From Cryptomeria japonica (taxonomy: Eukaryota > Streptophyta > Pinopsida > Cupressales > Cupressaceae): a DNA stretch of 64,000 nt. Of this stretch, positions 45,201 to 57,240 are shown piece after piece. Numbering within the stretch: position 1 is the stretch's first letter; each line of letters begins with the position of its first letter. The stretch covers positions 505,375,442-505,439,441 of the forward strand of contig NC_081410.1 in assembly GCF_030272615.1 (NCBI RefSeq), in the 5' to 3' direction. The notes below the pieces were generated by a model. The model had not been told where the DNA came from. It saw nothing but the letters and a program-made list of their open reading frames with translations, and made no database searches. Position numbers and translations under genes: made by a program.

Positions 45201-46475
45201 TGCTAGACTTGAAGGAGTAAGAACATTGTTAGCCTATGCTGCTTTCAAGAAATTCAAGGTATATCAAATGGATGTCAAATCTGCATTTCTGAATGGAATA
45301 TTAGAAGAAGAAGTTTTCATTGAACAACCTGAAGGATTTGTTGAAGACAATAATAAAGATCAGGTATGTAAATTGAACAAAGATTTATATGGTTTGAAAC
45401 AAGCACCTAGAGCATGGTATGAAAGATTGCACTCTTATTTGATTAAGATTGGTTTTATAAGGACAAGTGAGAACAACAACATGTGAAGAATGATGAAAAT
45501 GGAATACTGATCTCAGCCATATTTGTTGATGATATTATATTTTGTGGAAATGACTCTTTATGCAAGAACTTTGGAAATGAAATGAGCAAAGAATTTGAGA
45601 TGTCATTAATCAGTGAGATAAATTATTTTATAGGTTTACAGATACTGCAAATGAAAAATGAGATTTTCATTACTCAATCCAAGTACATAAAGGAAATCTT
45701 GAAGAAATTTGGAATGGAGGATTCAAAACCAATAAGTACTCCTATGACTACCAATTGTAAATTATCAAAGAATGATGAATCTGTATCTATTGATGAGACA
45801 CTCTACCGATCCATGATTGGAAAACTACAATATGTTGTTCACATCAGACCAGACATAGCACATGCAGTAGGTATAGTTGCAAGATTCTCTGCAGATCCTA
45901 AGGAAACACACATGACAACAATCAAAAGAATTTTTAGATACTTGAAAGGCACAAAGGATTATGGCTTAGTATATCAGAAAGGAAATGATTTTGATTTAAA
46001 AGTTTATATTGATGCTGATTGGGCAGGCAACATTGATGACAAAAAAACCACAAGTGGAGGAGCTTTCTTTTTAGGAGAAAGACTAGTGAGTTGGTTTAGC
46101 AAGAAACAAGGATGTGTTTCACAGTTAACAACAGAATCTGAATACGTTGCTGCAACATTGAATTATACCAACATTGCATGGATCAAACAACTGTTGGAAG
46201 GGATAAATGAGAAAGTTACCAAGCTAGTAATTATATTATGTGACAATACTAGTGCCATTAATATTTCAAAGAATCCTGTTATGCACTCTAAGACAAAGCA
46301 CATATCTATCAAATATCATTATCTTAGAGAAGAAGCTCAAGAGAAGAAAGTGGTGTTGGAGTATGTTAGCACAAAGGAGCAAATAGCAGATATCTTCACC
46401 AAACCACTACCAAGAGACACTTTTGAATATCTCAGAAGTAAGTTAGGGGTCCTACCCCTATCTTCTACTCACTGA
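42295..46475 (+). pseudogene. C1 gag-pol polyprotein (Copia)
   Basis: One frame from ATG 42295 to about 45482, then a frameshift into the frame ending TGA 46475. Domains: UBN2-type gag (WQKRMKLHL to LLRTLLLPY); zinc knuckle CFNCDKIGHMASNYP with last Cys changed to Tyr; protease DSGCSHHMTG (about 43446); GAG-pre-integrase LWHKRFCHVNFDNLIK; integrase with HTELCGPM, FVDDYSRM, SDTGGEFTS and TPQHNGIAKRRNR; RT with [34 protein letters not shown] and FVDDIIFCGND (active site intact); RNase H with DADWAGNIDDKKTTSG and ending in ADIFTKPLPRD. Stops at 42787, 43231, 44455, about 44782, 44917 and 45124 replace what look like Gln or Arg codons. Confidence 0.93.
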
Positions 46476-46947
46476 CTGAGTTCGGTGAAAGCATCAATCC
46501 GATGACTCTAATGAATATATTTTGGGAGTTGATGCTGATTATACACTTTAGGATGTTTTCTAAAGGTGTACAGGAAATATTACAGGGAACAGGAATTGAA
46601 GACAAATGCTCTGACCGAGACTCAGTTGCTACACAACAAGAGGAAATCACTTCTTACAGAAAGAAATTATATTTTAGTTCTTTATTTATTTTTGGCATTG
46701 TTGTCAAAGGGGGAGAAGACATGCAAAGGGGGAGAAGACTACTATAAAGGAGAGAAGACTGAGAGAAGACCTATCAGGGGAGAAGACTAAGAGAAAACTG
46801 AGCAGACTACAGATTGGGAAGAGGACTAAAGAAATGAGGAGAAGTCTAATGTATGGGGGAGAGAATTTCAGCATTTCAGAATCACAACAATCCGAATCTA
46901 TTAAGGTCAAATCAATTGGTTTTACCATCAATTCCAAAGGGGGAGAT
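46476..46947 (+). other. C1 3' region with three polypurine tracts
   Basis: No coding. AAAGGGGGAG tracts at 46706 and 46725 and the terminal PPT AAAGGGGGAGAT at 46936-46947 next to the LTR. GAAGACTA-type purine repeats lie between (46727-46830). Confidence 0.8.
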
Positions 46948-48513
46948 TGTTGGCAATATTGCATTATAACAGACAATGAAAGATTGTTGGCATTTCTTAA
47001 GGATATTGAGAAGGTTGTTGATGATTATGGATATAACTGATTAAAGATGTTTTACTATCTTGATATTATTATTTTGTCATTGATGTCAAGAAATTGATTT
47101 TCTAATTTAGTATGATGTTTCCATATCTTGAGAAGTATGATATGAAGATTATAAAGATGTCGGTAAAAGACATAGGAAAGAATATGATGAATAAGGGGAT
47201 GAATAAGGTATTCAATGGGCAACTACTATCGAGTCAGACAATGATGAGATCATGATGTTTTAGATTGTTTAACATCATACATATGTTGTAAATTGTAAAG
47301 GTTAATACTATACTATGTTATCAAGAAAAGAACCTAGTCGGTAAACCCTAAGGAGCCTGATTGGTAAACCCTAAGGAACCTGGTCGGTAAACCCTAAGGT
47401 TATTGCTATCAGTTAATGAAGGCGGAGCGTCTACCGAGTAGAGTTTAGTATTCACCGAGTTGTTACCGAGTTGTAACCGAGCTATAACAGAATGCATTAA
47501 ATGTTTACATGCGGTATTTAATGAAGGAAGCTGATGAGCTGGAGTGGATTAAATGATTGGTGAGTCATGGAAGAAGTTTGTTAACGAATCTAAGGCAATG
47601 GAAAGTCGGCATGAAGATCTACAGCTCAGATTGAACCACAATACCCTGGCACAAGTTCCAACACTATTATGCAAGTTCCAAGGCGGGGTAAAACATTTTC
47701 AGATCGAAAGATGCATTGAACCTGGACAAGATTGAAGATCTGACGGCTATGATTGATCATGGGAAATGTGATCAAGGAGATTAAGCGGTTACCTAATTGT
47801 TTATAAATAGGAAACTGTTGATAAACAATGTATGCGGGCAATTGTATGCACAGGGATCCTGCATAGTGATTACCGAGCATAGAAGCTTGAAGACCTGTTA
47901 GAATAACAGAGTAAAGAAGCCCATCAGATAGACAAGATTAGTTCTATGTCTAGATTGTATTGAACAAATAGGAATCTGCTTTAGCATTTTAGGTGTGAAG
48001 TTGCAGATAGATTTTTATTACTATTATTTATTGAAAGTGACAGAAAATCTCTTAACCGAGTGGACTTAATAGTCTTATATGTAAACCCTCTAGCAAGGTA
48101 ACATTCTGATTGAGTGTTTGAAATCCTTTAACAAGGTCACTTCTAACAAAGTGAAGATCCTAACAGATCTACGGGAAATCCCTTAATCGGGTCACATCTA
48201 GCAATGTGTTTGTAATCTTTAACAGGATTTGCTTTTAACCGAGCATACTCTAGAAGAGTATATTTCTTAGTGGGTCCGAAATCCCACAATGGTTTTTCCC
48301 TCTTTGGGTTTCCACGTTAAATCTGATGTTATGAGGTTTATATTGTTCATATGCTTTTGAGTTTGCATGTTTAACAGTTTTGGTTATATTACTGATATAT
48401 GTTACCGAGGTTGAATCTGATGTTTTTATGGATGATTAAGTTTGTATGATTCACCCCCCCTCTCATCTTGTTGGCTATTAGATTTGTACTTATATTAAAT
48501 ATCATAACTATCA
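46948..48513 (+). repeat. C1 3' LTR (1,566 bases)
   Basis: Homologous to 40684-42230. It has three copies of the GGTAAACCCTAAGG unit (about 47330-47400) and an intact TATAAATA at 47802-47809. It ends ACTATCA, followed by target duplication ACAAA. Confidence 0.95.
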
Positions 48514-48518
48514 ACAAA

Positions 48519-49401
48519 TTGGCGGCTACACACGCCAAATAAGAACCAAGTCATGGGCCCACCGAAGTTACCCCGATAATCTACTAAAGATGACCCTAGC
48601 ATGGATAAAATCATAGAAAACAAGCCCATTATAATCTTTGCAATGATAAACCCACGATCTCATCACAGAGAAGCCACCTCACACACGGGAAAAAATGGGT
48701 TTGGCAAAGAGGTTGATCAGTGGTAACTCACCTCCAAACCACTAAGTAATAAGAGAAGACGTGGGCTGATAACAACAACAAACTATGAAGGAAGCAATTG
48801 GAACTGTCTCAGCGATCAAACCTGCCAAGGAAGCTATCGAATCTCTCACACAAAAAGTGTCGACTTAGCATAAAACTCTGCCACTGTTGGAATAAGCCTA
48901 TAGGCATCATATCTCCATACACAAAGAGCCAATAAACAAGTGAAGATAATAAGGATGCTGCTGATTTTCAAGCTGCCTCAACACACTCTCCAAGAACAAG
49001 GAATAGGGGTAGATGATAGGAAATGACCATGCAAACAAAGGCTATTATATGTCGGATCTACCGAGAAGCTAGATTACAAGCTGGACAAAAGTTGATCTAA
49101 TAGCAGTTGTGCTAAGATAGCTAGCACTCAACAATATAATGAAGCCAAGAATGGATTTGATACCTAAAGAATATGGGTTTGGTGAGAATATATGTGGTGC
49201 TAAAACACAAATCAAGCCTCCAAACAAATTGTAAATGAAGCTCGATAAAGATTGGAAAAACTTTGCTAGGGAAATTTGTTATGAAATATCATGCGACACT
49301 TGTACAAACGGTTTGGCCAATAGATGTCATAGTGAATACAAATTGGGCCAATGAAAGATTTGGATCTGTAATGGTAAAACATTAGGGTTTTCAGCATTAG
49401 A
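48519..49401. other. No gene seen
   Basis: Mixed-composition sequence with no sustained frame and no repeat pairing elsewhere in the window that I could see. Together with 40560-40678 it is the DNA into which C1 inserted. Confidence 0.4.
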
Positions 49402-50524
49402 TGTATGAAAACCACTAATTTTTGCATGGGTTGACCACTACATTCAAACAGGGAGAATCCAATAGATTCAATAAAAAATCAGCAAAGATTAAGATTGAAT
49501 ATTGATTGGATTGATTTGGGTGTGTCCTCTTTTGTGAGTTGAAATGTTGAATTAAGGTAAAGTGCTGAAAAAGGAAGGTAAAACTAAGAAAACAATGAGC
49601 TATAGTCACGGGATTTTTGCGTGCACCTGGATCTGAGCAGTACATGCAAATTCAAATCCGATCCTCGAAAAAGCTCCAAAAATGTCAAGACCGGTGTTCC
49701 CTTTGCCCTGGTCCTCCTACTTTCTATACGCCAAAGATGGTTGATTCATTTCTGCAAATAGTGCCTATTCTGAAGACTACAACTCCGTACATGTTTCCTA
49801 CACACAGAAAGAAAGGGAAATAGGTTGGGAATAAGGGCTTTCCTTAAGTCAAACCCCTGTTTTGGAATTAACCATGAAAAAGATAAATGAAATTGTTGCA
49901 ATGGGAAGTTATCCTTTTGAGAGAGATGTTGAATAATGATTGAAAATTAAGTGATATACCTCCTCGTGAAGTTTTGTTTGTCTCCACATGGGATTAGGGC
50001 TTGATGAAGTCTTCAACAAAATAGAATGAAAGATGTCTACTTCAATGCTTGAATCTTGACTTTATTGCTGCTCCAAGGCTTGAAGGAAGACTGATTAATG
50101 CTCATTTTCTCTTGAACTATTGAATACTTGATGTCATATGATTGTCGGATGCTTGATAGATGTTTTGATAAATGCTTATGAATGTTCAAATGAGAGGGGA
50201 AATCCTCCTTTTATATTTGCCCATCGGATAAATTGCTAATTTATTGACATGAGTCGACACAAAGAGAGATATCTTGCTCAATTTTAAAATAGGACCAAGG
50301 GGTCAAATGGGGCCCAAAATAGGGAGAACCAGGGTGTGGTACTCTGATCCTACCCCATTTTGGGGCTAGGACAAGGTGCCTAGCTAATGCAAAAGGTAAA
50401 ATATAATGCCATTCTTCAGGGGCATGAGTATAATCAGGTCCCAAGAAGGCCAAGAGGTGCAAAAGCTAAGGTAGGAACCCAATGTGGTCAAAACTGTACA
50501 AGGGTGCAATTTTAGGATGCTACA
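49402..50524 (-). repeat. 3' LTR of a minus-strand Gypsy-like element
   Basis: On the minus strand, AAAGTGGGGGCTAAA (plus 50525-50539), a polypurine tract, precedes TGTAGCATCCTAAAATTGC, an LTR start with TG. A TATAAAA box (plus about 50209-50215) sits well placed inside. The left end at 49402 is inferred from a TG dinucleotide and is soft. It is not the same LTR family as G1. C2 has inserted 140 bases inside the element. Confidence 0.6.
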
Positions 50525-50665
50525 TTTAGCCCCCACTTTAGCAGGAGTATGAATGTTAATCATACTCTTGGTAAAGTACAAAGGGTTCACATTGAAAAAC
50601 TTTAGGATCTCATAACTTTGATAACAAGATAAAAGGGACATCATGAAAGAGAGAAAGAGAGAACT

Positions 50666-51951
50666 TGTTAGGATAACCGATGAACAACTGAGAGGGGGGG
50701 GGGTGAATTAGTTGTTAACAGATTATAACTTCTAATCCATAATACAACCTTAAACAAACCAAGTACCGATAAAGCACATACAGATGCCGGTAGGAAAAGA
50801 TACTGGTAAACAATACAACTTAACAATTAACTAGATAATCAATGCAAAGAAACCATACCACATAACACCATGATTTGTACGTGGAAAAACTGGAAAGGTA
50901 AAAACCACGGTGGGAAGCCTACCCACAGTTAGATGATACTTCTACAGAAAATATGTGTTACAATGAGGGGCCTACACTTGTAGGAAGGTACACTACCTAG
51001 AGCATACTGCTCATTACAAAAGAGTCTCACTGACTAAAGAGAGGCTACAACCATCTCAAGATAAATGGACAACAATCCAATAGAGTGAACTGCTAGAAAT
51101 AGCATCTACCATGCCCGATTACAGTCCCGGTTAAGCTCAGCCCTAGAGGACTAATCCTCTTCTGAATCCAATTCGATCACCAATGATTGACCAACACCTA
51201 TGCCTGAATGATATTACAATATTTGCACATTACATTCCTTGACCATGACCTTTTTCAATAACCATGATACTTTACAAAGAGTTTATACCTTTTATTTATA
51301 CAAACCCTAAGGCCTAAACTCATTAGGTCGACCACCTAAAAGATATTACAATAAGATCATTACATAATTCCATATTACAATGATATGCCATGTCAACTTA
51401 AGACCAAAACAATAATAACAAATCCATAAATCATCTCGAAACATCCCGGTAACGTGTAGAGTACACGTTAGCATAATACCGGTCCATAACCTAGATAGGT
51501 ACCAGACCTATTGTGGGTCCACCATGCCAAATAAATTTCTTCAAGCAGTTGAAGCATGATCAAAGAACATCTTCAACATCCTAAAATCCATGAAGAAGTT
51601 GCACCAACACCAACTATGCATCCTGTCACGATTCCTTAATGAAAGCTCTATCGGTAAAGCCTTAAACCGCTATTGGTAAGGGTTTACCAGAGTGTACGAT
51701 AGTATCCGATTACCAAGCCAATACCAACTGACCAAAACATTCTCATGGAGCATATAACACATGAAATCAAATATACTTCACTGATCCAAACATGCCAGAA
51801 GTGTCCAACAGATAGTCTCTTTTGCCTGTAACACTAGATCTTCTACTGGTAACCAAAACTTATCTGCCGGTAACCAACCATGATAGCTAGTGTTGACATC
51901 AATGAAAAAACATCAATGCAACACATAATCAATTCATCCATAATGCCAACA
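50666..51951 (-). repeat. C2 3' LTR (1,286 bases)
   Basis: Plus strand TGTTAGG...GCCAACA. Matches 56550-57240 over its first 690 bases. A minus-strand TATAAATA lies at plus 51293-51300. A run of G at about 50693 is shared with the other LTR. Confidence 0.92.
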
Positions 51952-52284
51952 ATCTCCCCCTTTGGCATTGATGGAAACACTAGATGTGAAAAACATCTAA
52001 GTACCAAGAAATGCCAAACAAGTATCCCCCTATGGAAGACAACCAACAATCAATAGCTCCCCCCCTGTGAATGATATCTCTGTAAGGTTATGAATGATTT
52101 TTCACATTACTATCACTCCCCCTTTGACATCAATGCCAGAAATCTGACAAAAATATCAAAGCAATGATATAAACGTCTGAATCTCAAAGCTGACTATTCC
52201 CCCTGAGTAGTAGAACCACTCATCAGTGCCAAAATGAATATTGTCTCTGGTAATGCATGCCGGACTGATGACAAACTTCATCAA
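51952..52284 (-). other. C2 3' untranslated region with polypurine tracts
   Basis: The terminal PPT is plus ATCTCCCCCTTT at 51952-51963. Further C-rich runs at about 52025, 52061, 52116-52126 and 52199 read as purine tracts on the coding strand. No frame. Confidence 0.75.
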
Positions 52285-55200
52285 TCAAGTCTCTTCCAGA
52301 GGGGCATAAACCCCTAACCTGTCTCTCCAATACTCAAATAATTCCTTAGACAAATTTTTAGTGAATATGTCTGCAATCTATTCTTTAGTGTTCACATAAA
52401 CCAATTTGACTTCCTTTTCTTCAACCTTGTCCTTCATAAAGTTATACTTTATTGAAATATGCTCATTCTTAGAGTGAAATACCGGATTCTTAGACATGTC
52501 AATAGCTGTAGAGTTATCACAATAGATAACTACCGGTTCACTACAATTTACCCTTGATATCCTTCAACATTTTCTTTATCCACAAGACTTGAGTGCAATT
52601 GGTTGCTGCTGCAACATAGTCAACTTTTGTAGTAGATAAAGAAATGCATTGCTGTTTTTTGCTGATCCATGAAACCAGGTTCTTCCAAGAAAGAAAGCTC
52701 CACCAAAACTTATCTTCCTGTCATCAGTATCACATGCCCAATCTGAGTCAGTATATGCACATAAAGTGATATCATCATTTCTGAAATACCATAAACCATA
52801 TTTTGTTGTTCCTTGCAAGTACCAAAGTATCCTCTTTACTGCATATTCATGATTTTCTTTAGGATTACTTTGATATCTCGAAACAATACTTACTGCATTC
52901 ATAATATCAGGTCTAGTATGAGTTAGATATAACAAACCACCAATCATAGACTTATACCTTGTCGGATTTACCGGTGTAGAAGTATCCTTGATAGATAATT
53001 TCTCACTTGTAGCCATAGGAGTACTTACCGGTTTGGAATTCTCCATACCAAAATTTTTCAACAATTCCCTTAGATACTTAGTTTGACAGATAAAAATCCC
53101 TTTGTCAGTTTGATTAATCTTCAAACCTAAGAAAAATTTCATCTCACCAATCATGGACATTTCAAATTAATTCTTCATGTTGTTAGCAAATTCCATGCAC
53201 AATTTATCTTCTCCTCCAAAAATGATATGATAAAAAAAAACTTCAATAATCAGAATATCATTATCAATGATCTTATAATATAGATTACTGTCCGCACTAC
53301 CTTTAGTAAAACCAAGCTTCAAAAGATATTTATCCAACCTTGCATACCAAGCTCTAGGAGCCTGTTTCAATCCATATAAAGATTTCTTCAATCTACAAAC
53401 CATATATTTATCATTTGTTAGTGAAAATCCATCAGGTTGCTCAATGTAAACTTCTTCCTCAAGCTCACCATTCAAAAATGCACATTTAACATCCATTTGA
53501 TAAACCTTATAGTTCTTATAAGCTGCATAGGCAAGAAATAGTCTAGCAACTTCAATTCTAGCTACAGGTGCAAATGTCTCACCATAATCAGTTCCTTCCA
53601 TTTGAGAATATCCTTTACAAACCAATCTAGCCTTGTTCCTTATAACTTGACCATCCTCATTCAGTTTATTTCTAAAAACCCATTTAGTTCCAATAACATT
53701 CTTATTTTTAGGCTAGGAAACTAAAGACCAAGTTTCATTCTTCTCTATTTGATCTAATTCATTTTCCATAGCCTTTAACCAATGTTTATCCTTACAAGCT
53801 TCAATAACAGTTGCCAGTTCAACTTGAGAAATAAGACATACCTTTTCATTTACCAGTTTTATTCTTGTCATAACTCCCTTGTTTCTATCTCCAATAATTT
53901 GATCTTTAGAATGATATAATCTTACATATATTGGTGTCTTTTGAACTTCAAGTTCACTGCTCTGATCATTAGTCACAGTTGAATTTTCTGATTGTGCCGG
54001 TGTAACTGTCTCAGCTTCTTGTACCAGTTGAGACATTGCCGGTTCAGTTATGATAATTTCCACTACCGGTTCCCTATCATATGATATAGAATGATTTTTG
54101 TACTGTTCATCCACTTTCACATTAACACTCTCCACAATTTTCTGCAATCTTTTGTTATAATCTCTGTATGCTTTGCTCTGAATTGAATAACCAAGAAATG
54201 TCCCTTCATCATATCTAGGATCAAACTTTCCTATTGAATCATCCCTTTTGATATAGCATTTACTTCCATTTTTTTTGAAATACTTAACAGTAGGTGTATG
54301 TCCAAACCATAGTTCATAAGGGGTCTTACCTATTTCACCTTTGATGTGAACTCTGTTGAATGTGTAGACTGTTGTACTCACTGATTCTCTCCAGGAGATA
54401 TGAGACAATTTGGCTTCCATCATCATAGATCTAGCTGCATCCAAAATGGTTCTATTCTTTCTTTCAAGTTCTCCATTTTGTTGAGGAGTCCTAGGTGCAG
54501 ATAGCTATCTCCTGATTCCATTTGTCTCACAATAACTATTAAATTCATGATAAGTGAACTCACCGCCATGATCTGATCTTAGACATTTGATTTTCAATCT
54601 AGTTTCAGTTTCAACCTTCACTTTAAAGATATTGAATTTATCAAAAGCTTTAGACCTCTCTTTTAGAAAAGTCACCCACATCATTCTAGAATAGTCATCA
54701 ATAATCAACATGAAATACCTATCACTTTGAAAGCTTCTAGTCCTTGCTGGACCACATAAGTTAGTATGAATCAAATCAAGTACACCATTAGATTTATCAT
54801 GTATGCTCTTAAAATAACTTCTAAATTGCTTACGCAATTGACATTCCTTACATACCGGATTATGAGGCTTCATAATCTTAGGTACATCTCTAACTACCTT
54901 AGTTGAATTGATCTTAACAATACAATCAAAATTAACATGACACAACCTCTTATGCCATAGCCAACTCTCATCAATATGAGTAATCAAACATGTCTTATTA
55001 CCAGTGTTCAAGTGAAAGATATTACTTCCTATCTGAATACCGGTTGCAATCTCCAAACTAGTCTTGTTAATGATTTTGCATTTTCTATCTTTAAATTGAA
55101 GTTGAAAACCCTTATCAACCAATTGACCAACACTCAAAAGATTATGCCTTAAACCTTCTACATAATAGACATTATCAATGTTATGCTTGCCATCCAAAGA

Positions 55201-56491
55201 AATAATACCTCTACCTTTGATCATACATGCCTTGTCATCTCCAAATCTGACTTGATCGCCATTGTATTCTTGCAGGGACAAAAATTTCCCTTTAACTCCA
55301 GTCATATGATGTGAGCATCCACTATCAATTACCCATTCATCCTTATATTCAACTTTTGCTTCCAGGGCTTTTTTTTCATTCTTGATAGCCAGTTTCGGTT
55401 CATCTTCCTTCAAAGAATAAAACACCCATTCTTTTCCATTTCCAAATCAACTAGCAGAGCCTTCTGCTGGTTCATCTCCAGAGTCATCAGTTACTCCTTC
55501 CTCATCTTCTATGTAGCATTGTTTACTCTTCTTGAATCTATATCTTTCCGGGTTAGGCCTAAAAAATTTCTTAACTCTTTCCTCAAACCTTGCATTCCTT
55601 TCAGAACATCTAGATGCAAAATGACCAATCTTGTTACATGCAAAACATTTAAAAGGTGCTTTTCCTTCATAGTTACTTCCAGTTGGTCCTTTAGGTATTC
55701 TTCTAGCAAATAAGGCTTCAAGTTGCTCAAGTTCTTCATCTTCTTTCCTCATGTCTTCCAATTATTTTGCATATAGGGCTTTCCAATCACTTTTGCCGAT
55801 AGATGTTGATGATGATGCATGAAAAGAAGGTTCAGACTTTCCAGCTCCAGAAGATCCAAATTCTTCAAGCTCAAAATCAGATAATTTCCCAATCAGAATG
55901 TCTTTGTTAACTGAAGTGTTTGCCATTATTCTTAACTCATTAATTGTAGTTTCCTTCATCTTGTAAGCCGGTGGAAGGGATCTCAAGACTTTGGAAACTA
56001 TTTCATCTTCACTTAGAAATCCTCCACAACATTGAATTCCCATAGCAATCTCATTTACTCTTTCCATAAATACAACATTTCTTTCATTATCTTCCATTTT
56101 CAAGTTTTCATATCTTACCCGGTAACCATCAAGTTTAGCAATTTTGACAGTAGCATCACCTTCATTCAAATTTTTAAATTTGCCCCACATAACCCTAGCC
56201 GATGATTTGTCAGTCAATCCCATAATCTGCTGATTAGTAAGTGCACACAAGAGGGCTTTTCTAGCTCTGCAATCATTTTCAATATTCTTATCTAGGGTCT
56301 GTAGGAGTAGGATTTCCAGATGTTGGATCATAAGGTGTGTATCCTTTCTCAGCGATCTCCCAAATATCCTTGTCAAGACATCTAAGATGAGTCTCCATTT
56401 GAATTTTCCATATCTCATAATTTGTTCCATCAAGCTTATGGGTTTCTCTTCTGAAAATAGTTGCTGGTGGATTAGAAGTGTTAGTTTCCAT
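52285..56491 (-). pseudogene. C2 gag-pol polyprotein (Copia)
   Basis: Begins ATG 56491 (METNTSNPPATI), shifts frame once near 56290, then stays in one frame to about 52685 with stops near 55759, 55444, 54502, 53710 and 53163, and shifts again. Domains: UBN2-type gag; knuckle CFACNKIGHFASRC; protease VIDSGCSHHMTG (about 55330); LWHKRLCHVNFDCIVK; integrase with HTNLCGPA, IDDYSRMMW and SDHGGEF; RT with [12 protein letters not shown] and [12 protein letters not shown]; RNase H with TDSDWACDTDD; final ADIFTK before 52285. The RT active site is destroyed: the expected YVDD reads FFYHIIF (about 53220-53240). Closest in sequence to C1 but a different family by LTR. Confidence 0.92.
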
Positions 56492-56535
56492 AGGATCTAC
56501 CTCAAGCGGTTAAGCTTCTGCAAAAGAGGACCAAA

Positions 56536-56547
56536 GCTCTGATACCA
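56536..56547 (-). other. C2 primer-binding site
   Basis: Plus strand GCTCTGATACCA, two bases from the LTR start at 56550. Confidence 0.95.
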
Positions 56548-56549
56548 AT

Positions 56550-57240
56550 TGATAGGATAACCGATGAATAAATGAGAGGGGGGGGGGTGAATTAGTTGTT
56601 AAAAGATTATAAATTTTAATCCACAATACAACCTTAAACAAACCAAGTACCGGTAAAGCACATACAAATGTCGGTAGGAAAAGATACCGATAAACAATAC
56701 AACTTGAAAATTAACCAGATAATCAATGCAAAGAAACCATACCACATAACACCATGATTTGTATGTGGAAAACCTGGAAAGGTAAAAACCATGATGGGAC
56801 CCCTACCCACAGTTAGATGATACTTCTACAGAAAGTATGTGTTACAATGAGGGGCCTGCACTTGCAAAAAGACACACTGCCTAGAGCATACTACTCATTA
56901 CAAAAGAGTCTCACTGACTAAAGAGAGGCTACAACCATCTCAAGATAAATGGACAACAATCCAATAGAGTGAACTGCTATAAATAACATCTACCATGCCT
57001 GATTACAATCCTAGTTAAGCTCGATCCCAGATGACTAAATCCTCTTCTGAATCCAATTCGATCACCAATGATCGACCAACACCTATGCCTAAATGATATT
57101 ACAATATTCATACATTACATTCCTTGACCATGACCTTTTTCAATAACCATGATACTTTACAAAGAGTTTCTACCTCTTATTTATACAAACCCTAAGGCCT
57201 AAACCGATTAGGTCATCCACCTAAACGATATTACAATAAG
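56550..57240 (-). repeat. C2 5' LTR, left part only
   Basis: Matches 50666 to about 51355 and stops at GATATTACAATAAG, exactly where TGTTGGTATTGTG of C3 begins. The first base pair is TGAT rather than TGTT. TATTTATA at 57178-57185 matches the 3' LTR. Confidence 0.92.

Larger units (their letters stand above)
40684..48513 (+). mobile_element. C1: full-length Copia-class LTR retrotransposon
   Basis: LTRs 40684-42230 and 46948-48513 (TGTTGG...TATCA), a perfect 5-base target duplication ACAAA (40679-40683 and 48514-48518), initiator-Met primer site, terminal polypurine tract, and gag-protease-integrase-RT-RNase H in Copia order. The LTRs differ by scattered substitutions and one tandem-repeat copy, so insertion is old but not ancient. 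The coding frame has about six premature stops and one frameshift. The best preserved element in the window. Confidence 0.97.
50666..57240 (-). mobile_element. C2: Copia-class element, 5' LTR broken by C3
   Basis: Minus-strand element with 3' LTR 50666-51951, coding region 52285-56491, primer site 56536-56547 and 5' LTR from 56550 that stops at 57240 where C3 begins. The remainder of that LTR must lie beyond the window. Left flank GAACT (50661-50665) is the predicted target duplication. Confidence 0.93.
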
